Of a DNA stretch of 64,000 nt, positions 26,181 to 34,483 are shown piece by piece. Source of the DNA: Myxococcales bacterium (GTDB lineage: Bacteria > Myxococcota_A > Polyangia > Haliangiales > Haliangiaceae); the NCBI GenBank assembly GCA_016716835.1, contig JADJUW010000003.1, positions 124,001 through 188,000 on the forward strand, in the 5' to 3' direction. Each line of letters begins with the position of its first letter. The first letter of the stretch is position 1. The notes beneath the pieces were generated by a model. That model did no database searches, was not told the origin of the DNA, and worked only from the letters and a program-made list of their open reading frames with translations. The translations under genes were made by a program, and so were the position numbers.

Positions 26181-26999
26181 GTGGTGCTCGCGGCGTTGGT
26201 CGCGGCAAGCCTCGGTGCAGGCTGTGACAAAAAGCGGGTGCGGCGCGGCTACGAGGCGCCTACCGAGGGAGAGATGTTTACGGTGCTGCAGGGGTTGCAA
26301 GGGCGGGCACAATCGTTTCGCGCCGAGACGGTGATGGACTATTGGCTGGGCGATGACCGCCAAAAAGGCACCGTCAAGATCATGGCCGAGCGCGGCAAAA
26401 AAATGCGCATCAACGCGCTTAACCCTGCCGGCGACAGCCCGGCGATGGATTTTGCCTGCGATGGCACAAATTTTCAGATGGTCGACTTCATCAAGGACTG
26501 CCAGCTAACCGGTCCGTGCGACGCCACGTCGGTCGAGCAATTTTTCCGCATCGCGATTGAGCCCGATGCGTTTATTGACGTCGCGACCGGTGGCGCGCCG
26601 ATTCTGGGCGAGGTGGCGGATGCCACCGCGGTTTCGCCGTGGGATGGCAAGCAGGGCGCCGAACGGCTTGAATTGACATCACCAACCACCAAGCAAACGG
26701 TATGGCTTGGCGGCCGGGCGCATGGCTGGGCGGTCGTGCGCACCGAGGTCAGTGACGCCGCAGGCAAGCTGCAATGGCGGCTCGACAACAAAGACTTCTC
26801 GAAGCTGACGGCGGGTTCGCAAACGTTTTATGTCCCCGCCAAGAGCTGGTTTCGCGCGCCGAGTGAAAAGTCTGATCTCCTGATTCAATGGGAGAGCCGC
26901 CAGGTGAACGTGGAAATTCCCGACGACAAGTTCACGTTCGAGATCCCCGACGTGCCCATGTGCGGCACCGCAGCCGGGCCGTCGACCCCTGCGAAATGA
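26181..26999 (+). CDS. Outer-membrane lipoprotein, LolA/LolB-like size (DUF4292-like)
   Basis: A 272-residue lipoprotein starting at a GTG (26181, with TTAGG upstream) and lipobox SLGAGC at about residue 15. The mature part has the flow of lipoprotein-carrier-like beta-sheet proteins: LQGRAQSFRAETVMDYWLG, GTVKIMAERGKKMRINAL, PAMDFACDGTNFQMVD, LELTSPTTKQTVWLGG and WRLDNKDFSKL. That resembles the DUF4292/LolB-type fold, but I have no decisive motif. It sits immediately after the 165-bp repeat and ends 49 bp before oppD. A longer frame back to 25956 reads through the repeat and is not likely to be translated. Confidence 0.7.
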   Translation: MVLAALVAASLGAGCDKKRVRRGYEAPTEGEMFTVLQGLQGRAQSFRAETVMDYWLGDDRQKGTVKIMAERGKKMRINALNPAGDSPAMDFACDGTNFQMVDFIKDCQLTGPCDATSVEQFFRIAIEPDAFIDVATGGAPILGEVADATAVSPWDGKQGAERLELTSPTTKQTVWLGGRAHGWAVVRTEVSDAAGKLQWRLDNKDFSKLTAGSQTFYVPAKSWFRAPSEKSDLLIQWESRQVNVEIPDDKFTFEIPDVPMCGTAAGPSTPAK

Positions 27000-27048
27000 C
27001 TTGAGGAATTGGCTTGTCTAAGCGGCCGCCGCAACGTTAGCGTGGGGC

Positions 27049-28110
27049 GTGGCTGGCGACCTTCTTACCGTTGACGGGCTGGTAACCGAATTTCGCACCG
27101 ATCGCGGCACGGTGCGCGCGGTAGACGACGTGTCATTTTCGCTGCAGGCGGGCCAGACGCTCGGCATCGTCGGCGAGTCGGGCTGCGGTAAGTCGGTCAC
27201 CGCGCTCTCGATCATGCGCCTGGTGGCCAATCCGCCGGGGCGGGTCGCGGCGGGCAAAATCATGTATGGCCAGGGCGCGGCGGCCAAGGACATCTTGGCG
27301 CTGCCTGAGCACGAAATGCAGGGCCTGCGCGGCAACCGCATCGCGATGATTTTTCAAGAGCCCATGACGGCGCTTAACCCCGTGATCACGGTTGGCGAGC
27401 AGGTGGCCGAATCGGTGCGCCTGCACCAAAAACTTGGGCGTAAAGCGGCCATGGAGCGCGCCATCGAGATGCTGCAAAAAGTCGGCATCCCGGCACCCCG
27501 TGAGCGGGCGCGGCAATACCCGCACGAGCTATCTGGCGGCATGCGGCAACGGGTGATGATCGCGATGGCGCTGGCGTGCAAGCCAGATATCTTGATTGCC
27601 GACGAACCGACCACCGCGCTCGACGTAACGATCCAAGCGCAGATTCTCGAGCTGCTGCGTTCGCTGCAGGCGGAGCTAGGGATGAGCATCATGCTGATTA
27701 CGCATGACCTTGGCGTGGTGGCAGAAACCTGCGAGCGCGTCATCGTCATGTATGCCGGCCGCGTCGTCGAGACCGCGCCGGCGGCGGCGTTATTCGCGGC
27801 GCCGCACCATCACTATACGGCGGGCCTCGTGCGCAGCGTGCCGCGCTATAGCGCTGATGGCAGCGCCGGTACCGCGCACAAAGGCCGCTTGCAAGAAATC
27901 GTCGGCATGGTGCCGCCGCTATGGGATCTGCCGGTCGGCTGCAAATTTGCCGATCGTTGCCCGGCCGTGCAAGAGGTGTGTCGGGTGGGGGAACCTGCCC
28001 TCGTGGCTATCGGCGTCGAGCGCACGGTGAGGTGTCACTTTCCCGCCAACGTCACGAGTTCCGCCGCCGGCCCCACCGCCGAGCGCACCGACGCAGGAGT
28101 CCCATCATGA
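27049..28110 (+). CDS. oppD: Oligopeptide ABC transporter ATP-binding protein (OppD/DppD-like)
   Basis: This is one of the two ATPases of a peptide importer. The nucleotide-binding motifs are complete: Walker A GESGCGKSV, Q-loop FQEPMTALNP, signature LSGGMRQRV, Walker B LIADEPTTALD and the switch His in TTHDLG-type LITHDLG. The C-terminal OppD/F domain (GRLQEIVGMVPPLWDLPVGC, CPAVQEVC) is present, typical of peptide transporters with an Fe-S-cluster-like Cys-rich tail. The start is a GTG at 27049. It overlaps oppF by 4 bp (ATGA). No periplasmic binding protein or permease gene is in the window. Confidence 0.9.
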   Translation: MAGDLLTVDGLVTEFRTDRGTVRAVDDVSFSLQAGQTLGIVGESGCGKSVTALSIMRLVANPPGRVAAGKIMYGQGAAAKDILALPEHEMQGLRGNRIAMIFQEPMTALNPVITVGEQVAESVRLHQKLGRKAAMERAIEMLQKVGIPAPRERARQYPHELSGGMRQRVMIAMALACKPDILIADEPTTALDVTIQAQILELLRSLQAELGMSIMLITHDLGVVAETCERVIVMYAGRVVETAPAAALFAAPHHHYTAGLVRSVPRYSADGSAGTAHKGRLQEIVGMVPPLWDLPVGCKFADRCPAVQEVCRVGEPALVAIGVERTVRCHFPANVTSSAAGPTAERTDAGVPS

Positions 28111-29159
28111 GCCAAGCCGTCGACACCCCGCCGCCGTCTGCCGAGGCGCTGGTCAGCATGGTCGATCTCAAGATGCATTTTCCCGCCCAAGTGGCGTGGA
28201 AGCCCGCCGAGACGCCAGGCGCGCTGGGGTGGGTAAAGCGCCAATTTTCGCGCCGCGCCGCCAAGGTGTTTGCGGTCGACGGCGTCACCCTCTCGATCAT
28301 GCCCGGGGAGACGCTTGGGCTCGTTGGCGAATCAGGTTGCGGCAAATCAACGTTGGGCCGCGCGGTGGTGCGGCTGCTGGCGCCAACCGCCGGCACGCTG
28401 CAGTTTGCCGGTCGCGACATCACGCGCGCCTCCGCGGCGGAGCTGCGGCCTTTGCGCCGCGAGATGCAAATCGTATTTCAAGATCCGTATGCCTCGCTCA
28501 ATCCGCGGATGACGGTGGGTGACGCCATCGGCGAGCCGCTGCTCATTCATGGCGTTGTGCCCGGCGCCAAGGCGCGGCGCGAAAAAGTTGTCGAGCTGCT
28601 GACCAAGGTGGGGCTGCGTCCGGACGCGGCGAGTCGGTATCCACACGAGTTTTCGGGTGGTCAACGCCAACGCATTGGCATCGCCCGCGCGCTAGCGCTG
28701 GGCCCCAAGTTTATCGTCTGCGATGAGCCCATCTCGGCGCTGGATGTCTCGATTCAGGCGCAGATCGTCAACCTTTTGGTCGACCTGCAGCGCAGCGAGC
28801 ATCTGACGTATTTGTTCATCTCGCATGATCTCAAGATTGTGCAGCACATCTCCGATCGCGTCGCGGTGATGTATCTCGGCCGCATCGTCGAGCTCGCCGA
28901 CGCCAAGGCGCTCTATGGCGCGCCACTGCACCCCTATACGCAGGCCCTGCTGTCGGCGGTGCCAGTTATTGATGTGGCTAGCAAGCGTCAGCGCGTGGTG
29001 CTGGGTGGCGACGTGCCGAGTCCCTTGGCGCCACCGCCTGGATGCCCGTTCCACCCGCGATGCCAGGTGCCGAACAAGCCGCCCGAGTGCTACAATGTAG
29101 TACCTCCGCTGCGGCTCATTGAGGGCAAACACGCGGTCGCTTGTCACGTCGCGCGCTAA
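28107..29159 (+). CDS. oppF: Oligopeptide ABC transporter ATP-binding protein (OppF/DppF-like)
   Basis: The partner ATPase to oppD, with Walker A GESGCGKST, Q-loop FQDPYASLNPRMTV, signature FSGGQRQRIG, Walker B VCDEPISALD, switch His ISHDLK, and the Cys-rich OppF tail (GCPFHPRCQVPNKPPECY). The ATG at 28107 overlaps the oppD stop and follows a good ribosome binding site (GCAGGAG). The 350-residue length is typical. An inserted stretch after the first strands (WVKRQFSRRAAKVFAVDGV) is usual for DppF/OppF. Since only the ATPases are here, the substrate-binding and permease subunits must lie elsewhere. Confidence 0.9.
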   Translation: MSQAVDTPPPSAEALVSMVDLKMHFPAQVAWKPAETPGALGWVKRQFSRRAAKVFAVDGVTLSIMPGETLGLVGESGCGKSTLGRAVVRLLAPTAGTLQFAGRDITRASAAELRPLRREMQIVFQDPYASLNPRMTVGDAIGEPLLIHGVVPGAKARREKVVELLTKVGLRPDAASRYPHEFSGGQRQRIGIARALALGPKFIVCDEPISALDVSIQAQIVNLLVDLQRSEHLTYLFISHDLKIVQHISDRVAVMYLGRIVELADAKALYGAPLHPYTQALLSAVPVIDVASKRQRVVLGGDVPSPLAPPPGCPFHPRCQVPNKPPECYNVVPPLRLIEGKHAVACHVAR

Positions 29160-29191
29160 TGCCGTGAGGTGATTTAGGCTAAAATAGCTAA

Positions 29192-32100
29192 GTGAGCGTC
29201 CGTATTTACGTCATTGACGATGAGGTGGCGAGCCTCGACGCGCTCAAGGATTTGCTCGCAGAGGCGCTGGCGAGCGCCAACATCAGCCACGTCTTGCGCG
29301 CATTTACCGACGGCGAGGCGGGCCTAGCCGCCGCGGCCGAGGAACCGCCGCACATCGTTATCACTGACTTGCTGATGCCGCGCTTCGATGGCTTTCGCGT
29401 TTGCAAGGGGCTGCGCGCGATGTCGAGCGGTGCCGAGATCGAGCTGTTCGCGGTGTCCGGCATTTACCGTACCAATGCGGTGCGCGAAAAGGTAAACCGA
29501 GATTATCAGGCATCATTTTTTGCCAAGCCGGCCGAGCTGCGTGAGCTGACCAAGGCCGTGCTTGAGGCGGCGACTCGCTTTCATGGTGTGGCGAGTCGCG
29601 GCGCTGCCGGGGGCGCCAGCGGCTCCAAGCCGGCGTCCGCCTCACCGGCCGTGATGCATGCGATGCAGCCGCCCACCATGGTAGGGCGCGCCTCGCCGGC
29701 GGTGATCGCCGCCGCCGCCGCCGCCGCGCGCTCGACCAAGGACAAAGACGTGAGCTCGGGCGATCTTTCGGATCGCGGCCTGCCGAGCATCTTACTCGAT
29801 CTCTCGGACCGCAAGGCCACCGGCAGGTTGTCGCTGCGGCGGGGCGCGCAAGTCAAGAGCATCGATCTTTCGGGCGGGCAGATCGTCGCGATTCACTCCT
29901 CGTCGCGGGAGGAGACGCTTGGCCAGTTCTTGCTCGACCGCAACGTCATCAACGAGACGCAATACAAAAAGACGCTCGCCGACATCGCCAAGACGCAGCG
30001 GCGCGCCGGTGAGGTGTTGGTCGCGCTCGGCATCCTTAGCCTCGAGCAGCTGACCGACCAGCTCCTACAACAATTGCATTTCAAGCTGGCCCAGGTTATG
30101 CGCTGGCCGCAGGCACAATGGCGCTTTGACGCCAATGCCCCGGTCGACGATGGCGATGGCATGCGCGTTGGCTTGGCGGGCGCGGTGATGCGCGCCTTGC
30201 GCGACACGGCCAGCGGCGTGCTGGAACGCATGTCGCAAAAAGCCAACGTCGCCTGCGACATCAATGAACGCGGGCGAAGCCTCTTGTCTGAAATCGGCGG
30301 CACGTTTGGCTTTGCGCTCGCCGATGCCTTGGCCAAGCCGTTCGTGATTGGCGAGGTGCTTGCCAAGCGTGGCGAGCCAGGCGCGCAGGCGATCGATGCC
30401 TTGGTCATGGTCGATGGCTTGCAAGTGGCGCAGCCGCTGGAGCTGATGGCCTTGCGCTCGCTTGCCGCCAGCGCCGGACGCACGCGCGCGCATAGTGATC
30501 CGCCGCTGATGGTGGCGTCGCCGCAGGCGTTTAATCCGCCGAGCAGCGTCCCAGGGCGCACGTTGCCCAAGATAACCGCGCCCAACGATGCGGTCGACAA
30601 GGGCTGGGAAGACAACCAGTCCACGCTTAATGTCCGCCTGGGCAGCGAAGAGGCCGGCGTCATCCATGCGGAGCCCACCGCCAAGCGTTCGGCGCTGGCC
30701 GACGAACAAATGCGGCGCGAGCTGCACGAAGAGGTGCGCCGCACCGCGGGCCTGGACTTTTTTCATGTCGTGGAATTGCCGTGGAACGCCAGCCAAGACG
30801 AGCTGGTGGCCGCGCTGGCAACCAAGCGCAAGCAGTTTTCGCGGCTGCGCTATCGCGCGGTGCCACTTGGTGCTGATCAAGGCAAGCTCGATACGCTGGT
30901 GCGCATTTATGACCGCGCGGAGCAGGTCTTGCTCGATCCGCGCATGCGCGAGCAATACATCGGCAAGCTCAGCCAGAGCACGTTTTCGCCCGAGAAGCCC
31001 TCGGTCGCTGCCGAGCAAATCTATCGCGACGCCATCGCGCTGATAGGTCGCAGGCAGTGGCCGGCGGCCATCGAGAAGTTGACCGAGGCGATCGCGCTGG
31101 CGCCGGTCGAGGCGGACTATCATGCCGAGCTCGGACATGCCTATTTTGAAGCGGGCGGCGAGTCGAGCGCCGCGGCGGCCTTGGCGCGGCCGCACCTCGA
31201 GCAGGCGCTCTCGATCGCGCCGGATCACGCGCGGGCCCATGCCTGGCTGGGGCGCATGTTGCAGGTCATCGGTGGCGATTTACTGGTTTCGATTTTTCAC
31301 TTTGAGCGCTCGCTGACTATTGCGCCGACGTTTCATCCCGCCGCGACGTGGCTTGCGCATGCCATCGTCTCGCAGTTTGAAAAAACGTCGATCCCGCTGC
31401 GGCTGACCGCGTTGGCGGGCCAGCTGGCGGTCGGCGCGCCTGTGTCGGCCGCCGAGGTGTGGGCGGCGCTGGGTTCATGGCAGCTCGATGTTGGCATGGA
31501 TGTCGATGGTGCGCGGGCCTCATTTACCTCGGCGCTGACGCTCGTGCCCAACCATGGCATGGCGCAGGCGCTGATCGCGCAGATCGAGAAAGAGGGTGGG
31601 GCAGGGTTTGTCGCCACCTGGCGCGAGGCGCGCGAGACGTGGGCCGCACAAGGGTTTGCCGCTGCCACCGCCAAGCGCCTGGTCGCGGTCGCCGCCTCGC
31701 ATGAGCAACACGATGCCACTTTTCTTGCCGCGGCCGCGGCCTCGGTGGTCGGCAATGACGAGGCCGACGTGGGGGCCGCCTTGCAGCGGCTGCGCCCGAA
31801 ATACATTATCCGCGCCAATGCGGAGCTCGGGGAGTCGCACGTACGGCGCCTGGCACACGGCGACGACACGCTGCAGCTAGATGAGTTGATGAACCTGCTC
31901 GCGCCAGTGGTCGAGGCCTTGGCGCCGCTAACCCCCAAAGATCTCGGCATCGCGGGCTCGGAGCCAGCCACCGAGCAGGGCCTATCCGCCAACTTGCTGC
32001 GCGTGCGCGATTACGTCGCCGGCTGGATGGGCGCCGGGGCGATGCCAATATTTATCGTGCCGTCGCTCGGACGCGAGATTATCATGGCTGGACTGCATCG

Positions 32101-32596
32101 ACCGGCCTTGCTGGTTGGGCCGGCTTCAAACAGCGACGAGGCCGATCGATATGAGCTGGTCTTTCGCTTTGCGCGCGCGCTTTCGTACCGCTCGCCGGCG
32201 CGGCACGTGGGGGGATCGCGCAGCGGTCGCGTGTTGCGCGAGGCGCTGATCGCCGCCCTGCTGATCGGCGAACCCTCGCTCATCGACGCGCTTGGCGTGA
32301 CGCCGCAGCGGGCGCAGGTGTTGGCGACGGCCATGGGCGTGCTCGCGCCGGCCTTGCAGCGAGATGCCGGCAACCTCGCGACGCGCCTGATCGCTCAGAA
32401 CGAAACCCTCAACATGTCGGCTTGGTCGAAATCGCTCAGCCACACCGCCAACCGCATTGGCGTCATCGCCTGCGGCGACCTCCACGTCGCCAAGGCCGTG
32501 GTGCCGGCGGCTGAGTTGCCGGATTTGTTGCAGTTTTGGCTGTCTCCAGAACACCTGGCGTTGCGCGCCGAACTCGGCCTGAGCATTGATGGCTAA
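29192..32596 (+). CDS. Response-regulator protein with DUF4388, J-like and TPR domains
   Basis: A 1134-residue multidomain protein, probably signalling or gliding/polarity-related as in other myxobacteria. Residues 1-130 are a complete receiver: Asp9 and Asp10, phosphoacceptor Asp59 (VITDLLMP), Lys112 (FFAKP). An Ala-rich linker (a run of GCC codons at about 29700) leads to a DUF4388/PATAN-like domain (about 190-350; GDLSDRGLPSILLDLSDRK, GRLSLRRGAQVKSIDLSGG, LGQFLLDRNVINETQYKK). Then a J-domain-like helical segment (about 508-600; FHVVELPWNASQDELVAAL) and TPR repeats (from about 607; AIEKLTEAIALAPVEADYHA). No DNA-binding domain is visible. It starts at a GTG and stops within the second 165-bp repeat. 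Confidence 0.82.
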   Translation: MSVRIYVIDDEVASLDALKDLLAEALASANISHVLRAFTDGEAGLAAAAEEPPHIVITDLLMPRFDGFRVCKGLRAMSSGAEIELFAVSGIYRTNAVREKVNRDYQASFFAKPAELRELTKAVLEAATRFHGVASRGAAGGASGSKPASASPAVMHAMQPPTMVGRASPAVIAAAAAAARSTKDKDVSSGDLSDRGLPSILLDLSDRKATGRLSLRRGAQVKSIDLSGGQIVAIHSSSREETLGQFLLDRNVINETQYKKTLADIAKTQRRAGEVLVALGILSLEQLTDQLLQQLHFKLAQVMRWPQAQWRFDANAPVDDGDGMRVGLAGAVMRALRDTASGVLERMSQKANVACDINERGRSLLSEIGGTFGFALADALAKPFVIGEVLAKRGEPGAQAIDALVMVDGLQVAQPLELMALRSLAASAGRTRAHSDPPLMVASPQAFNPPSSVPGRTLPKITAPNDAVDKGWEDNQSTLNVRLGSEEAGVIHAEPTAKRSALADEQMRRELHEEVRRTAGLDFFHVVELPWNASQDELVAALATKRKQFSRLRYRAVPLGADQGKLDTLVRIYDRAEQVLLDPRMREQYIGKLSQSTFSPEKPSVAAEQIYRDAIALIGRRQWPAAIEKLTEAIALAPVEADYHAELGHAYFEAGGESSAAAALARPHLEQALSIAPDHARAHAWLGRMLQVIGGDLLVSIFHFERSLTIAPTFHPAATWLAHAIVSQFEKTSIPLRLTALAGQLAVGAPVSAAEVWAALGSWQLDVGMDVDGARASFTSALTLVPNHGMAQALIAQIEKEGGAGFVATWREARETWAAQGFAAATAKRLVAVAASHEQHDATFLAAAAASVVGNDEADVGAALQRLRPKYIIRANAELGESHVRRLAHGDDTLQLDELMNLLAPVVEALAPLTPKDLGIAGSEPATEQGLSANLLRVRDYVAGWMGAGAMPIFIVPSLGREIIMAGLHRPALLVGPASNSDEADRYELVFRFARALSYRSPARHVGGSRSGRVLREALIAALLIGEPSLIDALGVTPQRAQVLATAMGVLAPALQRDAGNLATRLIAQNETLNMSAWSKSLSHTANRIGVIACGDLHVAKAVVPAAELPDLLQFWLSPEHLALRAELGLSIDG

Positions 32597-32757
32597 ACAG
32601 AAACGCATTGAGTGGGTATCTTGCGGTGTACGGCTTCGCGAGCCTCGTTACATCCAGACGGATGCGCCTCGGCATCGCTGCAGGCGTGCACCGCAATCTC
32701 CTCCACCCACTGCGTTCTGTTCTCCGCCCTTTGGGTCTTAGATTGTGCGTTTTTGGC
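32593..32757 (+). repeat. 165-bp structured repeat element, copy 2
   Basis: This second copy has the same orientation as copy 1 (26008-26172). The left outer arm CAGAAACGCAT (32598-32608) faces GTGCGTTTTTG (32745-32755); pairing survives on a plus-strand transcript only through two G-U wobbles. The inner stem is TTGCGGTGTAC (32621-32631) with GTGCACCGCAA (32686-32696): relative to copy 1, a G-to-C change is matched by a compensating C-to-G change. As in copy 1, the upstream gene's TAA stop is the element's third to fifth base. Confidence 0.85.
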
Positions 32758-32796
32758 TACGATGTGGCGGGCCGTGAGTATGCTAGGGTTGGTGCG

Positions 32797-33204
32797 ATGA
32801 CGGTCCCCGGCCCAGACGCACCGAGCCCCGAGGCGCCGCGAGATGGCTCGTCGCCGCTGCCGCGAGACGTCGTGCGGGACCAGGCGTTTGACCTCGGGTA
32901 CGCGCTGCGCAAGAACCGCTGGGGTGCGGGTGCACTTGCCCTTGCGCTCGTCGCGCTCCTGGTCGCCATCATCGTGCAGCCGGGCATTTGGCAGTCGCCT
33001 GATTGGCGCTACGTCGCGCCGCCCGCGGCGCTGGCGGTGTTGGCCGGCATGGCGGCCATCTTGCGGCGCGAGCCGCGTTGGCAATTTGCGGTTGCCGCGT
33101 TCGCCGTTGCCGGCAGCGCCATGGTGCTCGGCTGGGTACTAATTGTGGTCGGGATCCTGCTTGGTTTTTTTATCGCCCTAGCCATACTTCACGAGGTGTT
33201 CTAG
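32797..33204 (+). CDS. Small membrane protein of unknown function
   Basis: A 135-residue protein with a 30-residue polar N-terminus (PGPDAPSPEAPRDG) and three or four hydrophobic segments (GAGALALALVALLVAIIV, YVAPPAALAVLAGMAAIL, FAVAAFAVAGSAMVLGWVLI, VGILLGFFIALAILH). I recognise no family. The ATG at 32797 follows the second 165-bp repeat; the frame is open further upstream through the repeat, but that part is not plausible protein. It is followed after 2 bp by the LeuA-like gene, so the two probably share a transcript. Confidence 0.65.
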   Translation: MTVPGPDAPSPEAPRDGSSPLPRDVVRDQAFDLGYALRKNRWGAGALALALVALLVAIIVQPGIWQSPDWRYVAPPAALAVLAGMAAILRREPRWQFAVAAFAVAGSAMVLGWVLIVVGILLGFFIALAILHEVF

Positions 33205-33206
33205 CT

Positions 33207-34466
33207 ATGACCGCATCAAGCCGCCCCGGAACCGACACGGAAGAAGCCAAGTTCATCTACGACTGGAATGCGGCGGAAAAACACGCGTCGCTGTCACCGC
33301 GCCATACCATTTCATTTCTCGACGAAACCCTGCGCGACGGCATTCAGTCGCCCTCGGTGGTCGATCCCAGCATCGACGACAAGGTGCGCTTTGTCGAGCT
33401 GACCGCGGCGCTCGGCATCGACTTTATGGACATCGGCCTACCCGGCGCGGGCCGACGCGCGGTCGAAGATTGCACGGTGATCGCCCAGCATATCAAAGAT
33501 GCCAAGCTCGCGGTGAGGCCGGCCTGCGCCGCGCGCACCCACGCCAACGACATTCAGGCCGTCATCGACATCTCGCAGGCGGTGGGCATCGAGATCGAGG
33601 TCTTGTGCTTCATCGGCTCGTCGCCAATTCGCCAGTATGCGGAAAATTGGGATGTTGAGCGCATGCTCAAGCTTTCGGCCGATGCCATCGATTTGGCGCG
33701 GCGCTACAACCTGCCGGTTGGCTATGTCACCGAGGACACCACGCGGTCGCGGCCCGACGTGCTCGGGAAGCTGTTCACCAATGCGGTCGAACATGGCGCG
33801 TCGCGCTTGGTGGTATGTGACACCGTCGGCCACGCCACGCCCGACGGCATCAAGAATTTGCTCAAGTTCACGCAAAATTTACTCGATGGCATGGGCCGCA
33901 GCGACGTCGGCATCGACTGGCACGGCCATAACGACCGCGGCCTCGGTGTGGTCAATACGATTTTTGCGATTGAGTACGGCGCGAGCCGCGTCCATGGCAC
34001 TGCGCTTGGCATCGGCGAGCGCGTTGGCAATGCCGCGCTCGATCAGGTGCTGCTCAACCTCAAGCTGCTCGGGGAGCTGCCGGAACACGATCTCTCCAAG
34101 TTGCTGCTTTGGTGCAAGCTGGCGTCGACGGCGACCCATGTGCCGATCCACCCGCAATATCCACTGGCCGGCGCCGACGCCTTTCGCACCGCCACCGGCG
34201 TCCATGCCGCCGCCATCATCAAGGCCGAAACCAAGGGCGACGCGTGGTTGGCCGACCGCATCTATTCCGGCGTGCCCGCCGGGCTTTTTGGCAAAGAACA
34301 AGAAATTGAAATCGGCCACTATTCCGGCGAATCCAACGTCGTGTATTGGCTCAAAAAGCGCGGCTTCGCGGCGACACCGGCGCTCGTTGCCACGGTCTTA
34401 GCCGAGGCCAAGCGCGGCAACCGCGTGCTCACCAACGACGAAGTCCTCGCGCTCGTTAAGGCGTAG
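33207..34466 (+). CDS. LeuA-like 2-isopropylmalate/homocitrate-type synthase
   Basis: This DRE-TIM metallolyase joins acetyl-CoA to a 2-oxo acid. The signature FLDETLRDGIQSPSV, the catalytic-site DWHGHNDRGLG (metal-binding HxH) and VHGTALGIGERVGNAAL are present. Length is 419 residues, without the C-terminal leucine-binding allosteric domain of classical LeuA, so it may be a short LeuA-type or homocitrate-synthase-like enzyme with a different substrate. It follows the membrane protein gene by 2 bp with GAGG upstream, and converges on serC with 17 bp between the stops. Confidence 0.85.
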   Translation: MTASSRPGTDTEEAKFIYDWNAAEKHASLSPRHTISFLDETLRDGIQSPSVVDPSIDDKVRFVELTAALGIDFMDIGLPGAGRRAVEDCTVIAQHIKDAKLAVRPACAARTHANDIQAVIDISQAVGIEIEVLCFIGSSPIRQYAENWDVERMLKLSADAIDLARRYNLPVGYVTEDTTRSRPDVLGKLFTNAVEHGASRLVVCDTVGHATPDGIKNLLKFTQNLLDGMGRSDVGIDWHGHNDRGLGVVNTIFAIEYGASRVHGTALGIGERVGNAALDQVLLNLKLLGELPEHDLSKLLLWCKLASTATHVPIHPQYPLAGADAFRTATGVHAAAIIKAETKGDAWLADRIYSGVPAGLFGKEQEIEIGHYSGESNVVYWLKKRGFAATPALVATVLAEAKRGNRVLTNDEVLALVKA

Positions 34467-34483
34467 CCGCGGGCCAACGCTCC

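Noticed and set aside
32608..32796. N-terminal extension of the small membrane protein
   Set aside because: It would read through the repeat and lacks any start signal; the ATG at 32797 is a better start.
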